From assembly GCF_023703795.1 (NCBI RefSeq), contig NZ_CP098518.1, forward strand, positions 1,426,001 through 1,490,000: a stretch of 64,000 nt of DNA, in the 5' to 3' direction. Position 1 is the first letter of the stretch, and every line of letters begins with the position of its first letter. Source of the stretch: Haloplanus sp. HW8-1 (GTDB lineage Archaea > Halobacteriota > Halobacteria > Halobacteriales > Haloferacaceae). Positions 16,724 to 24,580 of the stretch are shown in pieces. A model generated the notes under the pieces. That model was given only the letters and a program-made list of their open reading frames with translations, was not told the origin of the DNA and did not search any database. The position numbers and the translations under genes are program-made.

Positions 16724-17662
16724 ATGAGTTCGCTGTCGAACACCAATTTGTACGAAAACGCTACCCGGCTGATTTCGGAGCAGCCGTACCTGCGTCAGCT
16801 GTACAACACATCGAAAACGATCTTCAGTGATAGATCGATCTGGATTTACACCGGGTTCCTCGGGCTGCTGTTGATCACTGCCGTAGTGGGACCGTCCCTT
16901 GCGCCCTACGAACCCGATCAGCCGGTCCGAACCGACAGTGGCGAAATAAAGCAGTTGGCGCCACCGTCGCCTGAGCATCCGTTGGGAACCACCTGGAGGG
17001 GGAACGACGTGCTCTCACGGCTGTTGGTCGGCGTGGGACCGACCGTATTAGTGGGACTCATCGGCGGGACGATGATCGCGGGTATCGGCCTCGCCATCGG
17101 CGTTACTGCTGGATACGTCGGTGGGACAGTCGGGAATCTGTTGATGCGAGTCACCGACTTCGTATACGCCGTTCCGGTCATTCCGTCGGCGGTCGTCATC
17201 ATCTCGATTCTGGGGATCGGCTTCTACTCCTCGATCCTCGTTCTCGGTCTGTTGTTGTGGAGATCCAGCGCTCGCGTGATCAGATCGCAGGTCCTCCAGA
17301 TCAAGAACTACCCGTTCATCCAGGCCACGAAGGCTACCGGAGCGAGCGATTCCCGTATTATTTTGGAAAACATCCTGCCGAACATCGCACCAATGGCGAT
17401 TTTCTTCTTCGCGTGGGGTATCGGATACACGATACTGGTGCAGTCCAGTCTGGCCTTCCTGGGGATCACGGATCCGTTCGTTCCCAGTTGGGGGATCATG
17501 ATTCGGAACGTCTACGACACGGGATACATCGCCGAAGCGTGGTGGTGGTCCGTCCCGCCGGGACTCCTGATTTCGTTCACCGTGCTGTCGACGTTCATGA
17601 TCGGGCGGAAATTCGAGGACCTCTCGAACGAGGGCGACAGTTCGGGCGGTGTTGTGGTATGA
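16724..17662 (+). CDS. ABC transporter permease, DppC type
   Basis: Inner-membrane subunit of a dipeptide-type importer, about 312 aa. It has the N-terminal OppC-type segment (SIWIYTGFLGLLLITAVVGPSLAPYEPD, here only cited by start and end), a periplasmic loop with HPLGTTWRGNDVLSRLL typical of DppC proteins, and five further helices. The EAA loop lies near QATKATGASDSRIILENILPN. The start at 16724 follows a TATA-like element by about 30 nt; an upstream in-frame ATG at 16658 falls inside the operator-like dyad. Its stop overlaps the next start in ATGA. Confidence 0.88.
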   Translation: MSSLSNTNLYENATRLISEQPYLRQLYNTSKTIFSDRSIWIYTGFLGLLLITAVVGPSLAPYEPDQPVRTDSGEIKQLAPPSPEHPLGTTWRGNDVLSRLLVGVGPTVLVGLIGGTMIAGIGLAIGVTAGYVGGTVGNLLMRVTDFVYAVPVIPSAVVIISILGIGFYSSILVLGLLLWRSSARVIRSQVLQIKNYPFIQATKATGASDSRIILENILPNIAPMAIFFFAWGIGYTILVQSSLAFLGITDPFVPSWGIMIRNVYDTGYIAEAWWWSVPPGLLISFTVLSTFMIGRKFEDLSNEGDSSGGVVV

Positions 17663-18717
17663 GCGAGTCCGCGTCGGGAGCGCTGCTCGATGTCCGTGAC
17701 CTGACCATCGAGTACGAAACCGACCGAGGGACGATTACGGCCGTTTCGGACGTCTCCTTTACCGTCGACGAGGCGGAGTATTTCGGTCTGGCCGGCGAGT
17801 CCGGGTCGGGGAAGAGTACCATCATCAAAGCGATAATGGGAGGACTGGATTCGAACGGCCAGGTCGCCTCGGGCGAGATATACTACAAGGAACATCCGGT
17901 CCACGACATGTCCGAGCGGGAGTTAAACGAACACATCAGGTGGAACGAAATTTCCTGGATCCCACAGAGCTCCATGAACAGTCTCGACCCGCTCAAGCGA
18001 GTGAGCGATCAGGCCATCGATATCGCGTCCCGGAATAGTGATCTCTCCGAGGACGAGGCGCTAGAACGGTTCAAAGAGATGTTCGAGTTGGTCGGAATTC
18101 AGGAAAGCCGCATCCACGACTATCCACACCAGTTCTCCGGTGGGATGCAACAGCGTGCGATCATCGCCCTCGCACTCTTTCTCGACCCGGAACTCATCAT
18201 CGCCGACGAGCCGACGACGGCACTCGACGTACTCATGCAGGATCAGATATTCCAGTATCTGACGTCACTTCGCGATCAGTCGGAGACGAGTGCGATCGTC
18301 GTCACACACGATATCAGCATCATCTTCGAGTCGTGTGACAGCATGGCGCTGATGCACGCCGGTCAGATGGCCGAGATCGGCACGGTCGAGGAGGTGCACG
18401 GGAATCCACGCCACCCGTACGCACTCCTGTTCCAGAACGCGTTCCCGGACATCCGGTACCCGAAACAGGATCTGGAGATCATCGACGGTCACCCGCCGGA
18501 GATGTTGGGTGAGACGGACTTCTGTAGCTTCGTGGATCGGTGTCCCTGGGCCACCGAGGAATGCCGAAACGAAGCCCCGCCGGAGACCGTCGTCGAGGAG
18601 GACGACCAACAGTCCCACCGAATCCACTGCTTCCACGGAGAGACCGCCTATCAGGAGTACCGCTCGGAACGCCAAGCGACCGAACCGGTAGAGATGGAAG
18701 ATTCGTTCAACCCCTAA
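17659..18717 (+). CDS. ABC transporter ATP-binding protein, DppD type
   Basis: A 352-aa ATPase of the oligopeptide/dipeptide importer class. Walker A is GESGSGKST (about 46-54), the signature is FSGGMQQR, Walker B is LIIADEPTTALD, and the switch histidine is in VVTHD. The C-terminal extension has the oligopeptide-transporter HPYALLFQNAFP segment and a cysteine cluster (CSFVDRCPWATEEC), as is usual in DppD/OppD proteins, some of which bind an Fe-S cluster. The start overlaps the preceding stop by 4 nt, so translation is coupled. Confidence 0.92.
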   Translation: MSESASGALLDVRDLTIEYETDRGTITAVSDVSFTVDEAEYFGLAGESGSGKSTIIKAIMGGLDSNGQVASGEIYYKEHPVHDMSERELNEHIRWNEISWIPQSSMNSLDPLKRVSDQAIDIASRNSDLSEDEALERFKEMFELVGIQESRIHDYPHQFSGGMQQRAIIALALFLDPELIIADEPTTALDVLMQDQIFQYLTSLRDQSETSAIVVTHDISIIFESCDSMALMHAGQMAEIGTVEEVHGNPRHPYALLFQNAFPDIRYPKQDLEIIDGHPPEMLGETDFCSFVDRCPWATEECRNEAPPETVVEEDDQQSHRIHCFHGETAYQEYRSERQATEPVEMEDSFNP

Positions 18718-18721
18718 TCCA

Positions 18722-19747
18722 ATGTCGTCGAAACCACCGTTGTTGGAACTTCGCGGCCTCGAAAAGCACTTCGAACAGAAACGGAGTATCAAGGAAATCG
18801 CGTTTCGCAAGGAGAAGCCACCGGTACAGGCGGTCGACGGGGTGTCGTTCGAACTCAACGAGAACGAGTCGAAGGCGATCATCGGCGAGAGTGGATGCGG
18901 GAAATCGACGCTGTTGAAGACGCTGATGGGACTGCACGATCACACGGGCGGGCGGTTGTTCTACAAGGGACGTGACACCGGTGGGTTCGTCGACTCCGAC
19001 TGGAAGGAGTTCCGACGGAACGTACAGATGATCTTCCAGGACCCGTTCAATTCGCTTGATCCGAAGAAAACGGTCAGATCGACGCTGACACAGCCGCTCA
19101 AGGTCCACAAGATGTCGGACAAAGAGCAGCGGATTCGGGAGGTACTCGAGGAGGTGGAACTCAACCCCGTCGAGAAGTACATCGATCGGTTTCCCGGACA
19201 GTTGAGTGGCGGGGAACGACAGCGAGTCTCGATCGCGAGAGCGTTGGTCCTCGACCCGGATGTCATCCTTGCCGACGAACCGGTCTCGATGCTCGACGTC
19301 TCCACACAAGCCGCGATCCTACAGAAGTTGAAGAAACTGATCGAGACGAAGGATATCTCGATGCTGTACATCTCCCACGACGTATCCACCGTCTCCTACG
19401 TTGCAGACGTGATCAAGGTGATGTATCTGGGTCGGATCGTCGAGTCGGCGCCCACGGAGACGTTGCTGTCCGAGCCGAAACATCCCTACTCGCAGGCGCT
19501 CATCTCCTCGATACCGGTGCCGGATCCGACACACGAACGGGAGCATCCGGACGTCCACGGCTCACCGAGGGATCCCATCGATCTCGGGGAGGGCTGTCGC
19601 TTCAGGGACCGGTGCCCCGAGGAGATGGACGTGTGTGGAACCACGCCGGAATACGTGGAGACGGACCCGGATCACAGCGTCGCGTGCCACCTCTGTTATG
19701 ATCACGACGCCCGGACGAAACGGATGGACGGGGAGGTGGACCTATGA
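18722..19747 (+). CDS. ABC transporter ATP-binding protein, DppF type
   Basis: Second ATPase of the importer, 341 aa, pairing with the DppD-type subunit. Walker A is GESGCGKST (about 55-63), the signature is LSGGERQR, Walker B is VILADEPVSMLD, followed by LYISHDVSTV. The C-terminal domain carries HPYSQALISSIPVPDP and a cysteine set (CRFRDRCPEEMDVCG) as in OppF/DppF. An unusual ~12-residue insertion (SIKEIAFRKEKPP) lies between the first beta strand and AVDGVSFEL. It begins 4 nt after the preceding stop and overlaps the next gene by 4 nt. Confidence 0.92.
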   Translation: MSSKPPLLELRGLEKHFEQKRSIKEIAFRKEKPPVQAVDGVSFELNENESKAIIGESGCGKSTLLKTLMGLHDHTGGRLFYKGRDTGGFVDSDWKEFRRNVQMIFQDPFNSLDPKKTVRSTLTQPLKVHKMSDKEQRIREVLEEVELNPVEKYIDRFPGQLSGGERQRVSIARALVLDPDVILADEPVSMLDVSTQAAILQKLKKLIETKDISMLYISHDVSTVSYVADVIKVMYLGRIVESAPTETLLSEPKHPYSQALISSIPVPDPTHEREHPDVHGSPRDPIDLGEGCRFRDRCPEEMDVCGTTPEYVETDPDHSVACHLCYDHDARTKRMDGEVDL

Positions 19748-20727
19748 GTTCGCTGCGTTACTATCTCAAGCGCACGCTCCAGTCGCTGGTCATGCTCTGG
19801 ATCAGCGCGAGCGCGATCTTTCTGCTGTTTCGGCTGATGCCGGGCGATATCACGAGCATGATGACGCTCGGCGGTGCCTCACAGGAAGCGCTGAACGCAT
19901 TCAGGGAGCGCTGGGGACTCAACGATCCGATTCACGTGCAGTACTGGCGCTTCATGATCAACATGTTCACCCTCGACGCCGGAACGTCGCTACAGTTCCA
20001 GATCCCGGTGTGGGAGTACGTCAAGACCCGAATATTCAATACGTTCATCCTCGCAGCACCAGCACTGACGCTGGCCTACGTACTCGGTGGCGTGTTCGGC
20101 ACGATACTGGGGTATTACAACGACAGCAAGATCGAAGAATACGGGCTCATTCCGGTCATTGCCGTCGGCTCCTTCCCGGAGTTCTTCCTGTCCATCGTGC
20201 TTCTCATCACGTTGGCCAGTTGGCTCGGGATCTTCCCGATCTCGGGGATGGTGTCGTCCGAAACCATGAGCGGTGCCTCCACTTGGTACGGTATCTACTT
20301 GACTCGGGACTTCCTCTGGCATTACATCCTCCCCTTCGGGACGATCGTGCTGCGATATCTGTTCATCCCGTCGCTGATCATGCGAACGAGCGTCGTCGAG
20401 ACGATGGGGGAGGATTTCTCTTTCTACAACCGCATGACCGGGATGCCGAAGACCCAGCGCATGGCGAACATTGCCAAGCACGCCAGCCTCCCGGTCATCA
20501 CGGTGTATCCCGCGACGATGACCAGAGCGATCGGCGGCCTCGTTCTCGTCGAGACCGTCTTCAACTGGCCAGGTATCGGATACGCGTTGGTCAATTCCGT
20601 CTTGGCCCGGGACTTCCCGGTGGTTCAGTTCGTGTTCGTCGTCATCGCTGCGTTCGTCATCTTTGCGAACTTCGCAGTGGACGTGCTGTACGCACGGATC
20701 GATCCGCGGGTGGCAGTAGATCAGTAG
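19744..20727 (+). CDS. ABC transporter permease, DppB type
   Basis: Second membrane subunit, 327 aa, with the DppB/OppB opening (YYLKRTLQSLVMLWISASAI), a FRLMPGDI segment after helix 1, an extracytoplasmic loop containing RERWGLNDPIHVQYWRFM, and five more helices. The EAA-type coupling loop is near YNRMTGMPKTQRM and the family's LVLVETVFNWPGIGYAL segment is intact. Having the DppC gene first and the DppB gene last in the operon is unusual; the more common order places B before C. It overlaps the upstream ATPase by 4 nt. Confidence 0.9.
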   Translation: MSSLRYYLKRTLQSLVMLWISASAIFLLFRLMPGDITSMMTLGGASQEALNAFRERWGLNDPIHVQYWRFMINMFTLDAGTSLQFQIPVWEYVKTRIFNTFILAAPALTLAYVLGGVFGTILGYYNDSKIEEYGLIPVIAVGSFPEFFLSIVLLITLASWLGIFPISGMVSSETMSGASTWYGIYLTRDFLWHYILPFGTIVLRYLFIPSLIMRTSVVETMGEDFSFYNRMTGMPKTQRMANIAKHASLPVITVYPATMTRAIGGLVLVETVFNWPGIGYALVNSVLARDFPVVQFVFVVIAAFVIFANFAVDVLYARIDPRVAVDQ

Positions 20728-20967
20728 ATGATCCACGCATACCGATTGGCCGAGACGGTCGGAAAGTTTCGCGACGGGTCGCCGACCGTTCGAGAGGACC
20801 GAAACGAACTCCGGCGGCGAACGGAAGACGGCACCCACGAAATCGCCGCCTTCCTCCCGGATCCCGGGACACCTGTCGGGGGACAGTGTGTAACCCGCTT
20901 CGGTTCCGACGAACCTCTATCGAACTGGAGTACTGATCTCGCTCGAACGCTTCGGTCGGCTCAGTAG
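20728..20967 (+). CDS. possible small ORF after dppB-like gene
   Basis: A 79-codon frame that begins with the ATG directly abutting the permease stop (TAGATG). It ends 4 nt before the TTG start used for the next gene. The peptide is hydrophilic, rich in Arg, Asp and Thr, has no recognised domain and no membrane segment. The spacing would suit translational coupling, but composition alone does not show it is expressed. It may be non-coding spacer. Confidence 0.25.
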   Translation: MIHAYRLAETVGKFRDGSPTVREDRNELRRRTEDGTHEIAAFLPDPGTPVGGQCVTRFGSDEPLSNWSTDLARTLRSAQ

Positions 20968-20971
20968 ACAG

Positions 20972-21853
20972 TTGCTCTCATTAGTTTATCGCGGCAAGAA
21001 CGTCGTGATCGTACTGCTTGCTGTCGGAGCAGGGGTCCTGGTCCCCAAACTCGGAACCCAACTCCGTCCATTGATCACGCCGCTCGTGATCTTCCTAGTG
21101 TATAGCTCGTTTCGGGATACCGATTCCAACTCGTCCACGATCGGGTCGTACTGGGAACTGCTGTTACTGTTCTTACTCCTCTCGTACGGCGTCCTGCCAG
21201 TACTCGGGATGTACATCGTCGATCTCCTCCTCTCCGGGGGAACGAGAACCGGGTTCGCGATCATGCTCGCCGCGCCGACCACCGCAGGGAGCGCGATCGT
21301 GTGGACGCGACTGTCCGACGGGGAAGTCCAGTTCTCGACGGCAGCATCTATCACGTCCCTATTTCTCGCACCGGTCGTCACGCCGATTCTGTTGGGCCAC
21401 CTCCTCTCAAATTCGGGTGGCGTCCCCACGCTATCGATCCTCACCAACCTGGCGATCATTCTGGGTGGGGGGGCCCTGTTACACGTTGGGGTTCCCGAGG
21501 GGTGGGTCTCGAAGAGGGCGATGGACGTCTCGACCTCGGCGGCTATCATGTCGTTGATATATATCTCGATCAGCGGGAGCGAGATTTCGGGGATCTCTCC
21601 CCGGTGGTTCGCTCGCGTGTTCGCTATCTCGACGCTTCTGGTGGCCCTCGGGGCGCTCTTGGTTCTGCTCCTCAAATACGCGTTGGACCTGTCCTACGGC
21701 GAAGCCGTCTCTCTGTTCTTCATCACCAATCTGAAGAATTTGGGGATCACCGTCTCGGTGTCGGTCACCTACACGGGGCCGTTGGTCGTGACCACGATCG
21801 TGTTCTACTATGTGTTCCAGCAAGTCATCTCTGCCATGGTGTCCGATCTCTAG
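20972..21853 (+). CDS. SBF/BASS-type membrane transporter
   Basis: A 293-aa polytopic protein of about nine or ten helices that resembles the bile acid:sodium symporter (BASS/SBF) fold. The evidence is the paired helices with GFAIMLAAPTTAGSAIVWTRL in the first half and SLFFITNLKNLGITVSV in the second, which match the two crossover, substrate-site regions of that family. The substrate is unknown. The start is uncertain; TTG at 20972 is the only initiator close to the first helix. It follows the ABC operon and is probably cotranscribed, so both systems may handle related compounds. Confidence 0.65.
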   Translation: MLSLVYRGKNVVIVLLAVGAGVLVPKLGTQLRPLITPLVIFLVYSSFRDTDSNSSTIGSYWELLLLFLLLSYGVLPVLGMYIVDLLLSGGTRTGFAIMLAAPTTAGSAIVWTRLSDGEVQFSTAASITSLFLAPVVTPILLGHLLSNSGGVPTLSILTNLAIILGGGALLHVGVPEGWVSKRAMDVSTSAAIMSLIYISISGSEISGISPRWFARVFAISTLLVALGALLVLLLKYALDLSYGEAVSLFFITNLKNLGITVSVSVTYTGPLVVTTIVFYYVFQQVISAMVSDL

Positions 21854-22606
21854 GCGTCGGAGGGCGTGCATGCTCTCTCACCCCGGGACTGCATCCGCCC
21901 GGTCGGGACGGCGTGTGGTTCGATCCCCGGGTCTCCCCTCGGGAGCGCCGTGTTCGAATAGTCAGAAAAATATTATTTGATAGATATATCATATCTTCAG
22001 TATTCAGGTGGAGTGGTAATTCCGGGGTGTCCACTCCGAACCCTGGAGTGGTGCCGTCTCGATGTGGCTCCGGACTGGCGAGGGTATCGACGAGCAACGT
22101 GGATGCGACAAATATCGCTTTCTCGCGATATTTATGGCGTAGCGTCCACTACTCTGTCCGATACTACTCCAGATGTGTCCTATCGATGGTAGCGTACAGT
22201 CGGTAGCACGGTCAGTCGGAACCGAGATACTTCGGCAGTTCAGTCTGACCGTGTTCCGTTCATGATGCCGGATGGGGGACGTGCCGAGTCTTCTCTCGAA
22301 AAGACATCAGTATTCTGTTTTATATTTCAATCTGGTACTTAGTTGGAAGACGAAACGCCCGCTCGACTCCCAAACTCGCATGAGCGCTTCCGGTCCGTTG
22401 GCGAACGGACCACGGGGATCGAAGGGTATTGCGAGTGATCGAACGAACCACACGAAAGGCGTCTACGCTGGTCGGGAGTCGAACCACGCCGAGACGTTCC
22501 TGCTCGCTCCGCACCTCGTTGCGCCGGCCGGGAGTCCCGCGAGCGAACGGAGTGAGCGAGCGGGCCAAGAGCCGACCGAAGGGAGGCTCGCAGGCTTTTG
22601 ATCGAG
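21854..22606. other. gene-free spacer with several inverted repeats
   Basis: About 750 nt without a convincing gene between the SBF-type transporter and the tRNA-Gly terminator. It includes an AT-rich patch (about 21961-22000), AAATATCGC-tttctc-GCGATATTT (22110-22133), a 9-bp inverted pair CACGGTCAG and CTGACCGTG (22207-22215 and 22245-22253), and GGTCCGTT-GGCG-AACGGACC (22392-22411). The right end carries GAGCGAACGGAGTGAGCGAGCGGG-like repetitive text (about 22540-22565), common beside haloarchaeal RNA genes. Confidence 0.5.
22110..22133. repeat. perfect 9-bp inverted repeat
   Basis: AAATATCGC and GCGATATTT flank TTTCTC. This stable hairpin lies about 260 nt after the SBF-type transporter gene. 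It may be an operator or the end of that transcript. Confidence 0.5.
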
Positions 22607-22640
22607 CTTTTACAAGCGAGCGAAGCGAGCGCAGTAAAAG
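22607..22640 (-). terminator. hairpin downstream of tRNA-Gly
   Basis: On the minus strand CTTTTAC and GTAAAAG pair around a 20-nt loop of GCGAGC/GCTTCG repeats. This begins 8 nt after the tRNA-Gly 3' end, and the first arm supplies a T-run, so it is a good candidate for the tRNA terminator. Confidence 0.5.
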
Positions 22641-22647
22641 GTCGTAG

Positions 22648-22718
22648 TGCGCCGGCCGGGATTTGAACCCGGGCCATGAGCTTGGAAGGCTCAGGTCCTA
22701 CCACTAGACCACCGGCGC
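22648..22718 (-). tRNA. tRNA-Gly (anticodon TCC)
   Basis: A 71-nt tRNA. The acceptor strands GCGCCGG and CCGGCGC (plus-strand positions 22712-22718 and 22649-22655) pair fully with an A discriminator. The anticodon stem TGAGC/GCTCA encloses CTTCCAA, giving anticodon TCC, which reads GGA/GGG glycine codons. The T-arm has GGGTTCAAATCCC. No intron and no encoded CCA. It marks the right edge of the AT-richer segment. Confidence 0.95.
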
Positions 22719-22764
22719 CCAGATAACGATTCAGGATCGTAGGATAAGGCAGTTACGTTTGTCC

Positions 22765-23802
22765 TCAGTCGTCGGCGGGCGACTCCACCGTCTCCTCCCG
22801 GAACGAGCGTGCCGTTTCGCGGAGCGACGCCGACATCGCCGGTACCTCGTCGGCCTCGACTGCGCCCTGTGTTTCGATCTCCGCGACGCTTCGCGGAAAC
22901 GGACGGAGATCCATGTGGATCGCGATGCCGGCTTTGGCGCCCTGACCCATGGCGACGGGAATCTGGTTGTGGCCCTGCACGAGGTCGCCGACGGCGTAGA
23001 CGCCGTCGACGCTGGTCCGACCGTGGTCGTCGACGACGACGGTGCCGTCGTCGTTCAGGTCACAGTCGAGGTCGGCCGCGAGGTCGCTGTTGTACTCGGA
23101 GCCGTACATTGGGAAGCCGCCGCGGTACTCGCGGACGGTCCCATCCGCGAACTCGAAGCTCTCCAGCCAGCCGTCCGCCCCGCGGTTCATCCCCGTGATC
23201 TCCTCGTGGATCACGTCGACGGGATGAGCGCGGAGCATGCGGTCGGTCTCTTCGCTCCACGTGGGGTCGTCCCCCCGGGTGAGGAGGTCGACCTCGTCGG
23301 TGAAGTTCAACATGATCATGGCGACGTAGGCGGCGCTGTCGCCGTGGCCCATCACGTACACCGATTCGTCGACGAACATGTACGCATCACAGTGGAGACA
23401 GTAGTGGAGTCCCCGGCCCGTCGGGGGGAGCGGCGGGTCGGGTCTCGCATCCGAGAACCCTGTCGCGAGGACGACCCGATCCGCGTCGACGGTCGCGTCG
23501 TCGACCGCCAGGGAGAACGCCCGGTCACCCTCCGGACGGCGATCGATTTCGGAGACGAACCCCCGATGATAGGTCGCGCCGTAGGCCTGTACCTGTTCGC
23601 GTGCAGTTTGGAGGAACTCGAAGCCGGAGACGTCCTCGGTGACGCCGATGACGTTGTGTGTCTCCTGCATCATCGCCGCGCGGCCTCCGCCGCGGTCCAC
23701 GACGACGGTATCCTGTCCGAGCCGCGTGGTGTAGAGGGCGGCGGTCAGACCGGCCGGCCCCCCACCGACGACGGCCACGTCGTAGTCGTCTGTGTCGGTC
23801 AT
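22765..23802 (-). CDS. thioredoxin-reductase-like FAD/NAD(P) oxidoreductase
   Basis: A 345-aa pyridine nucleotide-disulfide oxidoreductase of the thioredoxin-reductase group. The FAD-binding GGGPAGLTAALY motif is at about 13-24, a CLHC pair (Cys135 and Cys138) sits where TrxR proteins carry the redox CxxC, and the C-terminal second FAD motif DGVYAVGDLVQGHNQ is present. The region around the NAD(P) site (VMGHGDSAAYVAMIML) departs from the usual GGGxxA pattern, so the electron donor may differ. The ATG at 23802 is used; upstream in-frame sequence lacks domain character. Confidence 0.85.
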   Translation of the reverse strand: MTDTDDYDVAVVGGGPAGLTAALYTTRLGQDTVVVDRGGGRAAMMQETHNVIGVTEDVSGFEFLQTAREQVQAYGATYHRGFVSEIDRRPEGDRAFSLAVDDATVDADRVVLATGFSDARPDPPLPPTGRGLHYCLHCDAYMFVDESVYVMGHGDSAAYVAMIMLNFTDEVDLLTRGDDPTWSEETDRMLRAHPVDVIHEEITGMNRGADGWLESFEFADGTVREYRGGFPMYGSEYNSDLAADLDCDLNDDGTVVVDDHGRTSVDGVYAVGDLVQGHNQIPVAMGQGAKAGIAIHMDLRPFPRSVAEIETQGAVEADEVPAMSASLRETARSFREETVESPADD

Positions 23803-23867
23803 CGTGACACACTTTCGACGCCGAAAGGTTAAGTCCATCACGTCTGTGCGCCCCGCCGTCCAGACCA

Positions 23868-24506
23868 CTACGTCTCCGGCGGACCGACGACCGCGTAGCC
23901 GTTCCCGCTCGATTCGAATCGTTCGTGGACGAGGAGGTCGCTCGCCTCCAGGTCGGCCGCGAACTCGTCGGGATCGTAGATGTGGTAATACCGCGGAACG
24001 GTCTCGCCGTCCGGGAGCGTCCAGTCGACCGTCGTGTCGAATCCGGTCGTCGCGTCGAAGCGGTCGTGAGTCGTGCTCCAGACGCCGACGAGCGCGCGGC
24101 CCGTCGGCGCGAGGACGCGCGCGAGTTCGTCGAGGCTAGCGACGCGGGTCGTCCGCGGGTGAAGGTGATGCAGCGTCGCGACGTACACCGCGAGACCGAC
24201 GCGATCGGGGCGAACGGGGAGGTGGGCCGCGTCAGCCTGGAGGAGATGGGCGTCGAAGCCCCGTGTTGTCCGCCGCTCGCGGGCGGTTTCCAGCAGCCCC
24301 CGGCTGACGTCAAGCGCGAGTACGCGCTGGGCGACGGTGTCGAGCACTTCGGCGTGACGGGCGTTCCCGCACCCGACATCGAGCCCCAGGGCGGCCGCCT
24401 CCCTGTCGGCGACGAACCCCTCGACTTCCGGCCACGGGTACTCCCGCGTCGCGGCGAAGTGAGTCGCGATACGGTCGTACGTCTGCCGTGGGTCCGGGTG
24501 GTCCAT
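23868..24506 (-). CDS. class I SAM-dependent methyltransferase (Trm9/ABH8-like)
   Basis: A 212-aa methyltransferase with SAM-binding motif I LGLDVGCGNARHAEVL, a following acidic strand LALDVSRGLLETA, and the post-motif segments HLLQADAAHLPVRPDRVGLAVYVATLHHL. The N-terminus (QTYDRIATHFAATREYPWPEVEGFV) and overall layout resemble the Trm9/ABH8 group of tRNA wobble-uridine methyltransferases, but no partner gene is near and the substrate is unproved. ATG 24506 is preferred to an upstream one at 24533 because it begins the family's conserved start. Confidence 0.75.
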   Translation of the reverse strand: MDHPDPRQTYDRIATHFAATREYPWPEVEGFVADREAAALGLDVGCGNARHAEVLDTVAQRVLALDVSRGLLETARERRTTRGFDAHLLQADAAHLPVRPDRVGLAVYVATLHHLHPRTTRVASLDELARVLAPTGRALVGVWSTTHDRFDATTGFDTTVDWTLPDGETVPRYYHIYDPDEFAADLEASDLLVHERFESSGNGYAVVGPPET

Positions 24507-24580
24507 ACGGGCTCTCAGTGTCCGAACGGTCATAAGACCGCCGCGTCGGCCGCGTCGACCGCATCGCCCCGGTCACCCGA

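Noticed and set aside
22272-22601. 109-codon frame upstream of tRNA-Gly and a matching antisense frame
   Set aside because: The translation is low-complexity and runs through the GAGCGAACGGAGTGAGCGAG repeats and inverted repeats; no domain or initiation context is visible.
21854-22718. Integrated virus or plasmid at tRNA-Gly
   Set aside because: No integrase gene and no duplicated tRNA 3' end could be found in the window, so only a compositional island is claimed.
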